NCBI GenBank assembly: GCA_900543295.1
Contig: UQQY01000111.1
Location: 1 to 7,715, forward strand
DNA length: 7,715 nt
Source of the DNA: an uncultured Oscillospiraceae bacterium
GTDB lineage: Bacteria > Bacillota > Clostridia > Oscillospirales > Ruminococcaceae
Direction of reading: 5' to 3'
Part shown: positions 1 to 5,920 of the stretch, one piece after another
How the letters are laid out: the number at the start of each line of letters is the position of its first letter
How positions within the stretch are numbered: the stretch's first letter is position 1
The notes under the pieces: model-generated
Databases searched by the model: none
Told to the model about the DNA's origin: nothing
Seen by the model: only the letters and a program-made list of their open reading frames with translations
Position numbers and translations under genes: made by a program

Positions 1-2045
1 TGACCGTCCTCCAGAAAATAACCGTCCATCAGGGTAATAAAGTTTCTCACCTGATCTTCTCGTTCTCTGCCGAGCGCGCCCGGCACGATGGAGAAGGTAT
101 AGGAAATGCCGTCCTCCGAAAACTCATACGGAAGCTTTGCAACGGATTTCATCGAGGCAACGCAGCCGTTTTCATCCCTGCCGTGCATGGGATTGGCGCC
201 AGGGGCAAACGGTTCGCCTGCCTTGCGTCCGTCCGGTGTGGAGCCGGTCTTCTTGCCGTATACCACGTTTGAGGTGATGGTGAGAATCGACATGGTCGGC
301 ACGCTTTCACGGTAGGTGCGGTTTTTCTTCAGCTTCTTCATAAACATTTCGACAACGCCGGTTGCAAGCTCGTCCGCGCGCGCGTCGTTGTTGCCGTATT
401 TCGGAAAATCGCCTTCAATCGCAAAATCGACGATCAGGCCGTCTTCGTTCCGGACCGGCGTGACCTTCGCATATTTAATCGCAGAAAGACTGTCCGCTAC
501 AACCGAAAGTCCTGCCATGCCGCACGCGCAGGTGCGCAGAATATCTTCATCGTGCAGCGCCATCTGCAATTTTTCATAGCAGTATTTGTCGTGCATGTAG
601 TGAATGATATTCAGCGTGTTGATATAAAGCCGCGCCAGCCAGTCGCAGACCAGATCAAAGCGCTTGACCACCTCGTCATAGTCAAGCGCGCCGTCGCCAA
701 TCGGCGCGATCATCGGGCCAACCTGATCGCCGGACTTCTCGTCGCGGCCGCCGTTTAGCGCATACAGCAACGCCTTTGCAAGATTTGCGCGCGCGCCGAA
801 GAACTGCATCTGCTTACCGATACGCATCGCGGAAACACAGCAGGCAATGCCGTAATCGTCGCCGAATTTCGGACGCATCAGCTCGTCGTTTTCATATTGG
901 ATGGAAGACGTCTCGATTGAAATTTTCGCCGCGAACTTCTTAAAATTCATTGGCAGGCGGTCGCTCCACAACACTGTAAGATTCGGCTCCGGCGCAGGCC
1001 CCAAATTTTGCAGGGTGTGCAGAAAGCGGAACGTCATCTTTGTCACCATAGTGCGGCCGTCCGTCGCCATGCCGCCCAGAGATTCCGTCACCCATGTCGG
1101 GTCGCCGGAGAACAGCTCGTCATATGCGGGCGTGCGCAAAAAGCGCACCATGCGCAGCTTCATAATAAAATGATCGACAAACTCCTGAATCTCCTCTTCC
1201 GTATACACGCCGTTCATCAGGTCGCGCTGCGCATAGCAGTCAAGGAAGGTCGAGACACGCCCTAAAGACATGGCCGCGCCGTTTTGTTCCTTCACCGCGC
1301 CCAAGTATGCAAAGTAGAGCCACTGAATCGCTTCCTTTGTATCCTGCGCGGGACGCGCAATGTCAAAGCCATATTTTTCCGCCATAACCTTCAGCTCTTC
1401 CAGCGCGCGCACCTGCTCGGAAACCTCTTCGCGCAGGCGGATCGCCGGAGAATCCATAATATCGAACACAAGCTCCGCGGACAGCGCCTTTTTCTTTTCC
1501 ATAATCAGGCGGTCAACGCCATAGAGCGCCACGCGCCGGTAATCGCCGATAATGCGGCCGCGTCCATATGCATCCGGCAGCCCCGTGATGATACCGGCAT
1601 GACGCGCTTTTTTCATCTCGTCGGTATATGCGTCAAAAACACCATCGTTGTGCGTTTTACGGTGCTTAAAAACACGATCCATTTTAGGATCGGTCTCTCT
1701 GCCGTACGCTTTCAGCGAGTTTTTCACCATGCGGTAACCGCCGAACGGCATCACCGCACGCTTTAGTGGCGCGTCCGTCTGCAAGCCGACAATGGTTTCA
1801 AGCTCCTTGTCGATATAGCCCGCCTCATGCGAAGAAACAGTGGAGATCGTCTTTTCGTCAATATCATATACACCGCCGCGCGCCCGTTCCTCCTTCATCA
1901 GTTCGCTCACCTTGTCCCAAAGCGCCTTGGTACGCTGGGTCGGCGGGGTCAAAAACGACTCGTCGCCCTCATACGGCGAATAGTTTTTCATGATAAAATC
2001 ACGCACATCAATACTGTCGCACCATTTGGAAGCAACAAAAACCAT
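1..2045 (-). CDS. pflB: Formate acetyltransferase (pyruvate formate-lyase), 3' end cut by the window edge
   Basis: This glycyl-radical enzyme converts pyruvate and CoA to acetyl-CoA and formate in the cytoplasm and is central to anaerobic mixed-acid fermentation. The 681 visible residues align nearly end to end with E. coli PflB (760 aa). Visible landmarks are VRDFIMKNYSPYEGDESFL near the N-terminus, GLPDAYGRGRIIGDYRRVAL, the adjacent catalytic cysteines Cys402-Cys403 (equivalent to Cys418-Cys419 of E. coli), QMQFFGARANLAKALLYAI, and VVYGKKTGSTPDGRKAGEPF near residue 594. The reading frame is intact. The last visible residues are DGYFLEDG, so the HLNVNV and RVSGYAV segment with the radical glycine (about 65-70 residues) lies outside the window. 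The ATG at 2043-2045 is preceded by AGGAGG at 2053-2058 with 7 nt spacing. An activating enzyme (pflA) would be expected just beyond the left edge, but this cannot be seen. The N-terminus is about 16 residues shorter than in E. coli, which is common in Firmicutes. Confidence 0.97.
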   Translation of the reverse strand, partial: MVFVASKWCDSIDVRDFIMKNYSPYEGDESFLTPPTQRTKALWDKVSELMKEERARGGVYDIDEKTISTVSSHEAGYIDKELETIVGLQTDAPLKRAVMPFGGYRMVKNSLKAYGRETDPKMDRVFKHRKTHNDGVFDAYTDEMKKARHAGIITGLPDAYGRGRIIGDYRRVALYGVDRLIMEKKKALSAELVFDIMDSPAIRLREEVSEQVRALEELKVMAEKYGFDIARPAQDTKEAIQWLYFAYLGAVKEQNGAAMSLGRVSTFLDCYAQRDLMNGVYTEEEIQEFVDHFIMKLRMVRFLRTPAYDELFSGDPTWVTESLGGMATDGRTMVTKMTFRFLHTLQNLGPAPEPNLTVLWSDRLPMNFKKFAAKISIETSSIQYENDELMRPKFGDDYGIACCVSAMRIGKQMQFFGARANLAKALLYALNGGRDEKSGDQVGPMIAPIGDGALDYDEVVKRFDLVCDWLARLYINTLNIIHYMHDKYCYEKLQMALHDEDILRTCACGMAGLSVVADSLSAIKYAKVTPVRNEDGLIVDFAIEGDFPKYGNNDARADELATGVVEMFMKKLKKNRTYRESVPTMSILTITSNVVYGKKTGSTPDGRKAGEPFAPGANPMHGRDENGCVASMKSVAKLPYEFSEDGISYTFSIVPGALGREREDQVRNFITLMDGYFLEDG

Positions 2046-2159
2046 GCTCGTTCCTCCTGCAAAAACATTCCATATTTCTTTTTGAAGCATCTGCCGGCAA
2101 TTTTTCGTTAAGCTCCGCTGTCAGAAGCTTTTTGGCAGTTTGCTTTCCGCTTGTCTTAT

Positions 2160-2188
2160 ATGATAGCATGACAGGCACAGGAATTCAA
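2160..2188 (-). promoter_or_regulatory. Predicted sigma-A promoter of pflB
   Basis: On the minus strand TTGAAT (2188-2183) and TATCAT (2165-2160) are separated by exactly 17 nt. Each hexamer resembles the vegetative consensus. Transcription would begin near 2153 and leave an untranslated leader of roughly 105 nt before pflB. An overlapping TATAAG (2160-2155) is an alternative -10 but has no good -35 at the right distance. This is a consensus match only. Confidence 0.5.
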
Positions 2189-2433
2189 ATCGCGGGATTA
2201 CCGAAAATGGCATACGCTTTGTGCGCAATTCTGTATGAGTGCAACAAATCGACAGAAACCGCAAACCACAATATCTTGTGTCTGCTTTACCAAATCACCA
2301 CAAGAACTCGTGCTGTATCCAATCATCGCGACCGTTTTTCTTCTCTTATGCGACCGATTGAACGCTTTTGTATCGCTCGCCTCAGCCGGACGGGCGGAAG
2401 TTCTCCGCGTCCGCAGCGCTTTTCCATATGAAA

Positions 2434-2464
2434 GCCGCCGCATGGGAGCAACCCATACGGCGGT
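2434..2464 (-). terminator. Stem-loop terminator of the SIS-kinase-SIS operon
   Basis: A stem with arms 2435-2446 and 2452-2463 encloses a 5-nt loop, starting 19 nt past the stop codon of the second SIS gene. On the minus-strand RNA the stem is a continuous 12 bp with one U-G wobble (2457/2441). On the plus strand the same position is a C-A mismatch, which favours function in the minus-strand transcript. The tail after the stem (CUUUCAU) is only weakly U-rich, so termination may be inefficient or partly Rho-dependent. Confidence 0.6.
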
Positions 2465-2482
2465 CAATCGTTTTCCTTTTTA

Positions 2483-3217
2483 TCAATAGCCGGTTTCCGC
2501 GTAACGTTCTTTCATGCGGCGGTTATATTCCGGACCGTCCGCAAAGTTTTCGCTCTTTAAAATGGACGGCGTAATACCATGCTCCTGCATCAGGCTTTCA
2601 ACCGCCTGTGCGCAGACGCTCCACAGTGCGACGGCTGCCGAAATGCCGGAAGCGGCTGCAAAACGCACATCCACACCTTCAATCTCAAGCATTGCTTCCG
2701 CCGCGGGCGCGCAGTTGTCAATGACAAAATCTGCGCATTCAAACAGGCGCTTGCCGCTTTTGTGCAGGCTTTCGACCGACTTTGAATATTCGACCGAGGT
2801 GAGCGCGACAACGGTAAGGCCGAATTTTTTCGCCTCAATGGCAAGATCGATGACGTTCTGGCTTTTGCCCGAAACCGAACCGATGATTATCATATCGCCG
2901 GGCAGCGCGCCGGATTTTTTCAGCGCATAGGCGGAAAGCCCCGTCATGTCCTGGTCAACGCCGCTGCGGTCGCGCGGGCGCACGCTGTCGTCAACCGCCA
3001 GATCGTATTTAAACGCCTTCAAAAACAACACGCCGCCGCCGCGGTAAATCAGCTCGCTGTTGACAATATGGCCCGTGTCAAACACATGCACGGCGCCGCC
3101 CTTCGCAACGCAGTCCGCCATCGCCTTTCCCACAGCGGCGCAAACGTCGTGCTGTGTCGTGGTAACGGTCTGCACCTGCTGCAAAATACGCTCCTGATAC
3201 CGATCAATCAAATTCAT
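2483..3217 (-). CDS. SIS-domain protein, diverged paralogue of the first gene of the operon
   Basis: This 244-aa cytoplasmic protein carries a sugar-isomerase (SIS) domain, a fold that binds phosphorylated sugars. It aligns in nearly the same register with the UPF0309-type protein encoded at 4207-4944. Shared features are the first phosphate-binding loop FDTGH (residues 46-50, FGCSH in the paralogue), SVSG at 114-117 in both, the SGKRLFE motif, a following VIDN, and an Asn-Arg near the C-terminus. Several positions conserved in UPF0309 are changed: the GRNNVPVEMA segment becomes GKSQNVIDLA, and the C-terminal DGGDEHN becomes ADGPEYN. Its ATG follows the kinase stop by 12 nt. The ribosome binding site AGGAGG (3226-3231, 8 nt spacing) overlaps the kinase stop codon, indicating translational coupling. 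The reaction is unknown. It may be a second isomerase or lyase, or a subunit that pairs with the paralogue. Confidence 0.85.
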   Translation of the reverse strand: MNLIDRYQERILQQVQTVTTTQHDVCAAVGKAMADCVAKGGAVHVFDTGHIVNSELIYRGGGVLFLKAFKYDLAVDDSVRPRDRSGVDQDMTGLSAYALKKSGALPGDMIIIGSVSGKSQNVIDLAIEAKKFGLTVVALTSVEYSKSVESLHKSGKRLFECADFVIDNCAPAAEAMLEIEGVDVRFAAASGISAAVALWSVCAQAVESLMQEHGITPSILKSENFADGPEYNRRMKERYAETGY

Positions 3218-3229
3218 GTCTGATTCCTC

Positions 3230-4198
3230 CTAATCTTGATTCGCAATATAAAAATCTTTATATTTTTTCTGATAGCCCGCCCAATCCTTTTGTAACAGAC
3301 GCTCGCCGTGCAGAAGCATACAGCGGAAAACGCCGCCGATCACCGGCTCAAACGCCGGGCGGCGCACAACCATTTCCGGATAGCAAAGCCTTATCTGTTC
3401 GGTAAAACTCTCCCGCATATCGCGGCAATGCCGGAATACGCTTCCAGTAAGGCACACGGGCGTATCCGGCGGCAGGCAGCGCGTGCGGATCATTTCAAGA
3501 CATTCCTCGGCCATTTTAACGCCCGCCTCCCGCAGAATACGCACAGCTGTCGGATCACCCCTCTCTGCCGCCTTGCTCACCGCTTTGCAGTAGGAGCCGA
3601 TCTGAAAAACAGGCGCTTTCTGCCGGTAATACACAGCATCGTAGAGATGCGCGCGGCTTTCGATGCCGTATTCCTCGCGCAGAACCGCATGAAGCAATCC
3701 CGGCTCCTCCAGCCTTTCAAAAACGCGCATCATATGGCGCAGCGCCTGCTGTCCGATCCAAACGCCGCTGCCGTCGTCCGAAAGCAGATAGCCCCAGCCG
3801 CCGATCACATCCTCCTCTATTCCGTTGCGCACATAGAACACATCGCTTCCGGTGCCGGAAAGCGCGCAGAGGCCGGTGTCAATCCCGCAGACCAGTACGC
3901 CGACGCTTCCTTCTCCGGCGGATAGAAAACGATTGCACCTCACATGCCGTCGAACCGCGCGCTCATACCGTCCGCCGTCCTGCGAGGCGAATAAAATCTC
4001 AATCTCCTCAATTGGCCGTCCCGCACGCTCGAGCATTTCGCAAAGACATTCCTCGATATGCCGGTCGGCCTCCGCCGCAGTATGCACCGTGCCGTTTACG
4101 CCTCCTGAGAGTCCGGACGACAAAACGGTATACGTTTCGTCGAACAGCACGCCCTGCAGTTTGGTGCCGCCGCCGTCAAATGCAATATAGTACTTCAC
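3230..4198 (-). CDS. BadF/BadG/BcrA/BcrD-family sugar kinase (N-acetylglucosamine kinase-like)
   Basis: The 322-aa product belongs to the ASKHA ATPase superfamily. The N-terminal phosphate-1 loop is FDGGGTK (residues 7-13), the second ATP-binding element is ALSGTGSD (112-119), and the family signature GGWGYLLSDDGSG spans 133-145. Members of this family with this length and these motifs mostly phosphorylate N-acetylglucosamine, N-acetylmuramate or related sugars. The exact substrate here cannot be read from sequence. The start is GTG (4196-4198), 8 nt after the stop of the preceding SIS gene, with GAGGG overlapping that stop, so translation is probably coupled. The stop is TAG. The position where related kinases often carry a catalytic Asp appears to be Glu96, within SAGEGSVG. 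I aligned this by eye and it may be normal for this subfamily. Being sandwiched between two sugar-phosphate-binding SIS genes supports a sugar kinase role. Confidence 0.88.
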   Translation of the reverse strand: MKYYIAFDGGGTKLQGVLFDETYTVLSSGLSGGVNGTVHTAAEADRHIEECLCEMLERAGRPIEEIEILFASQDGGRYERAVRRHVRCNRFLSAGEGSVGVLVCGIDTGLCALSGTGSDVFYVRNGIEEDVIGGWGYLLSDDGSGVWIGQQALRHMMRVFERLEEPGLLHAVLREEYGIESRAHLYDAVYYRQKAPVFQIGSYCKAVSKAAERGDPTAVRILREAGVKMAEECLEMIRTRCLPPDTPVCLTGSVFRHCRDMRESFTEQIRLCYPEMVVRRPAFEPVIGGVFRCMLLHGERLLQKDWAGYQKKYKDFYIANQD

Positions 4199-4206
4199 GG
4201 CCGCCC

Positions 4207-4944
4207 TCAGTTATAAAAAATCTGGCCGCGGTGCTCTTCAAAAATGCGCTTGTTATGCTCGTCGCCGCCGTCTAAATTCGCGCTCAGGAACACGGGCGGA
4301 ACCTCGCCGCTTTCCAGAATACGGCCGACAGCCTCAATCACAATCGCGTTGACAAGCGCCGCGCCGCAGGCGGTTGAGGTCGGGCCGATTTTCTCCGGAA
4401 GGCCGTCAAGCATAACGGCGGCGTCGCCGACTGCACCCTTATTGTCCAAAACAAAACCGCAGACCTCAAACAGCCGCTTTCCGGACGGATGGCGCGACGT
4501 AACGGCCGAAGAATACGCAACGTTCGTGATCGCCGCCGTCTGCACCCCGCGCGCCTCTGCCTCCATCGCCATTTCCACCGGCACGTTGTTCCGGCCGGAA
4601 ACGGAATGGATCAAGAGAAAATCACCGTCCTTCAGACGGTTTTCTTCCACAAGGATTTTACCAAGCCCGTCGAGCCGCTCCAGCCGGCTCGTCATGGTAA
4701 TCGGACGGGTGTTGAGCATAAAGCCCGGAAAGAAAATCGGGTTGATAACTGCAAGCCCGCCGGTACGGTAAAACACCTCCTCCGCTAAAATACCCGCATG
4801 AGAACACCCGAAAAGATAGACGCCTTTTTTCGCCCGCAGCGTATCGCAGATCGCCTGCGCGATGTTGCCGACTGTCTCCTTTTGTTCCTCCCACGCGGTA
4901 CGAATCGTCTGCTGCACAATGTCGATATATCCGTCTGCGTACAT
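4207..4944 (-). CDS. UPF0309-family SIS-domain protein
   Basis: This 245-aa protein contains one SIS domain and matches what I know of the UPF0309 family over its whole length (members are about 245 aa). Landmarks are FGCSHAGILAEEVFYRTGGL (residues 45-64), SVSGRNNVPVEMAMEA (114-129), RHPSGKRLFE (151-160), GPTST (187-191) and SANLDGGDEHNKR (221-233). The family is expected to bind or isomerise a phosphosugar in the cytoplasm, but I know of no settled reaction. I chose the ATG at 4942-4944 because AAGGAG (4953-4958) sits 8 nt upstream. The open frame continues upstream to 5628, but that extension lies antisense to the AraC gene and is not family-like. It is the first gene of the operon, followed 8 nt later by the kinase, with a promoter just upstream shared with the divergent regulator. 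Confidence 0.9.
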   Translation of the reverse strand: MYADGYIDIVQQTIRTAWEEQKETVGNIAQAICDTLRAKKGVYLFGCSHAGILAEEVFYRTGGLAVINPIFFPGFMLNTRPITMTSRLERLDGLGKILVEENRLKDGDFLLIHSVSGRNNVPVEMAMEAEARGVQTAAITNVAYSSAVTSRHPSGKRLFEVCGFVLDNKGAVGDAAVMLDGLPEKIGPTSTACGAALVNAIVIEAVGRILESGEVPPVFLSANLDGGDEHNKRIFEEHRGQIFYN

Positions 4945-4952
4945 AGCAAACT

Positions 4953-4958
4953 CTCCTT
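4953..4958 (-). promoter_or_regulatory. Ribosome binding site that fixes the start of the first SIS gene
   Basis: AAGGAG on the minus strand lies 8 nt before the ATG at 4944. It decides against the much longer open frame that extends to 5628 through the regulator gene on the other strand. Confidence 0.8.
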
Positions 4959-4980
4959 CTTCACCTTTTTCTTTAAAAAT

Positions 4981-5009
4981 AGAATAAACGCTTGCACTTT
5001 GTTTTGCAA
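4981..5009 (-). promoter_or_regulatory. Predicted promoter of the SIS-kinase-SIS operon
   Basis: On the minus strand TTGCAA (5009-5004) and TATTCT (4986-4981) are 17 nt apart. Transcription would start near 4974, about 30 nt before the first SIS gene. A perfect TTGACA lies further upstream at 5025-5020 but has no acceptable -10 at 15-19 nt. The promoter physically overlaps the regulator promoter on the plus strand, so the two probably compete. Confidence 0.5.
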
Positions 5010-5020
5010 TGATATATGAT
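4992..5020 (+). promoter_or_regulatory. Predicted promoter of the AraC-family regulator gene
   Basis: TTGCAC (4992-4997) and TATGAT (5015-5020) are separated by exactly 17 nt, a good vegetative-type promoter. Transcription would start near 5027, leaving a leader of about 32 nt. The spacer contains the -35 box of the opposing operon promoter. Confidence 0.6.
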
Positions 5021-5021
5021 G

Positions 5022-5033
5022 TCAATAAATTGA
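5022..5033. promoter_or_regulatory. Inverted repeat, candidate operator in the divergent control region
   Basis: TCAAT-AA-ATTGA is a pair of perfect 5-bp arms around the predicted start of the regulator transcript. A direct TTGCA repeat lies nearby at 4992-4996 and 5004-5008. AraC proteins usually bind direct half-sites, so the TTGCA pair is also a candidate. No binding is shown by the sequence itself. Confidence 0.3.
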
Positions 5034-5058
5034 TCTTTTCTGCTAAGGCGGTATAACC

Positions 5059-5859
5059 ATGCTTCACTTGATCCACTGGATTGTTGATTACATCCATCCG
5101 CAGGGCTTTCGTATCGACCGCCCCGCGGGAAACGATATGTACACCATTCTGCTTTTTAAAAAGCCGCTCACCATATGGCAAAACGGTGAACTGATCCAAA
5201 CCGGCGAAAACGCCTGCATTGTCTTTACCCGCTGGTCCAGGCAGCTTTACTACCGTGAAAGCGGGCCTTATGCGCACGACGGCGTATTTTTTGAAGGGGA
5301 AGATCCGCAAAAGACGCTGGAAACGCTCGGCATTCCCCTTAACACAGTTTTCCATGTCCGCAGTCCGAAGGCCATTTCCTCCGTCATACAGGACATTTCC
5401 GCTGAAGCCGCGCTCAAACAGGAGCATTCGCCGGAAATCATCGACCTGCTTCTGCGCACTCTGTTTTTTCGTCTTGCCGATGAGATGTGCCGGGACGGAG
5501 ACGAGAGCGGCGGCTATTTTCTGCAATTTCAACAGATCAGACGCAGCATTTTTAAGCAGCCCGCCGAGAACTGGCGTGCCGGTATGCTTGCAAAAGAGCT
5601 TCATATCAGCGTCTCGCGCTTTCACCATTTATACAAATTGTTTTTTAATTCTACGCTAATACAAGACGTAATAAGAAGCCGCACGGAGTATGCGCAGTAT
5701 CTGCTGCGGAGCGGCGGCCAGGCAATTGGCGAAATCGCTCTGCTCTGCGGCTACAACAGCCCTGAGCACTTTATCCGGCAGTTTAAACAGCAGACCGGAT
5801 TTACGCCCGGGCAGTACCGGCATGACGCCATACCTGCGCCGAATCCGGAACAGGGATGA
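5059..5859 (+). CDS. AraC-family transcriptional regulator
   Basis: The 266-aa product has the two-part AraC layout. The N-terminal part (about residues 10-110) looks like a cupin-type sensing domain, with alternating beta-type stretches such as YTILLFKKPLTIW and ACIVFTRWSRQLYY. The C-terminal part (about 158-256) carries two helix-turn-helix motifs: AGMLAKELHISVSRFHHLYK (174-193) and one within residues 223-243 containing GYNSPEHFIRQFK, followed by the closing GFTPGQYR (247-254). The start ATG is supported by AAGGCGG at 5045-5051 with 7 nt spacing. The gene is divergent from the SIS-kinase-SIS operon across 114 bp with overlapping promoters, the classical placement for a local regulator. The natural inference is that it senses a sugar or sugar derivative handled by that operon. 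Whether it activates or represses cannot be told. A strong terminator follows 17 nt after the stop. Confidence 0.93.
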   Translation: MLHLIHWIVDYIHPQGFRIDRPAGNDMYTILLFKKPLTIWQNGELIQTGENACIVFTRWSRQLYYRESGPYAHDGVFFEGEDPQKTLETLGIPLNTVFHVRSPKAISSVIQDISAEAALKQEHSPEIIDLLLRTLFFRLADEMCRDGDESGGYFLQFQQIRRSIFKQPAENWRAGMLAKELHISVSRFHHLYKLFFNSTLIQDVIRSRTEYAQYLLRSGGQAIGEIALLCGYNSPEHFIRQFKQQTGFTPGQYRHDAIPAPNPEQG

Positions 5860-5876
5860 ATCCGTCCGTCAAACAG

Positions 5877-5920
5877 GCGCGCCCCAATCCAAAAGGATTG
5901 GGGCGCGCACTTTTATTTTT
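5877..5920. terminator. Intrinsic terminator between the convergent regulator and lipoprotein genes
   Basis: A perfect 14-bp GC-rich stem (arms 5877-5890 and 5895-5908) with an AAAA loop is followed on the plus strand by ACTTTTATTTTT, a classic Rho-independent terminator for the regulator gene. It lies between two convergent stop codons, so it can also act on the minus-strand lipoprotein transcript, although the tail in that direction (CTGTTTG) is poorer. The U-tract overlaps the last codons and stop of the lipoprotein gene. Confidence 0.92.

Larger units (their letters stand above)
2046..2482. other. Non-coding region between pflB and the SIS-kinase operon
   Basis: This 437-bp stretch has no convincing gene. 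Short open frames on both strands lack a ribosome binding site, resemble no protein family I know, and one runs through the terminator hairpin. It holds the terminator of the upstream operon (2434-2464), the predicted pflB promoter (2160-2188) and the pflB ribosome binding site (2053-2058). An imperfectly placed inverted repeat, CACAA-4 nt-TTGTG, lies at 2267-2280, about 80 bp upstream of the -35 box. A short direct repeat, GCGACCG, occurs near 2328-2334 and 2350-2356. Either could be a regulator site, but neither matches a known operator well. Confidence 0.6.

Noticed and set aside
1284..1766. Open frame of 160 codons on the plus strand opposite pflB
   Set aside because: It is fully antisense to a well-conserved pflB segment and has no ribosome binding site or recognisable domain.
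2119..2139. Imperfect stem CTGTCA...TGGCAG in the pflB leader
   Set aside because: Six pairs with a wobble on the plus strand and a mismatch on the minus strand, the strand actually transcribed. It is too weak to call.
2198..2467. Open frame of 89 codons on the minus strand between the SIS gene and pflB
   Set aside because: It begins inside the terminator hairpin, has no ribosome binding site, resembles no protein I know, and runs over the predicted regulatory region of pflB.
3308..3925. Open frame of 205 codons on the plus strand opposite the kinase
   Set aside because: It is a shadow of the kinase gene. Its composition (many His, Arg and Ala) is typical of antisense translation, and the kinase frame has clear motifs.
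5020..5025. Perfect TTGACA on the minus strand as the -35 box of the SIS operon
   Set aside because: No acceptable -10 sequence occurs 15-19 nt downstream. The TTGCAA/TATTCT pair at 5009-4981 fits better.
4945..5628. Upstream extension of the first SIS gene to a 473-residue open frame
   Set aside because: The extra 228 residues lie antisense to the AraC gene, have no family resemblance, and a good ribosome binding site marks the start at 4944, giving the normal family length.
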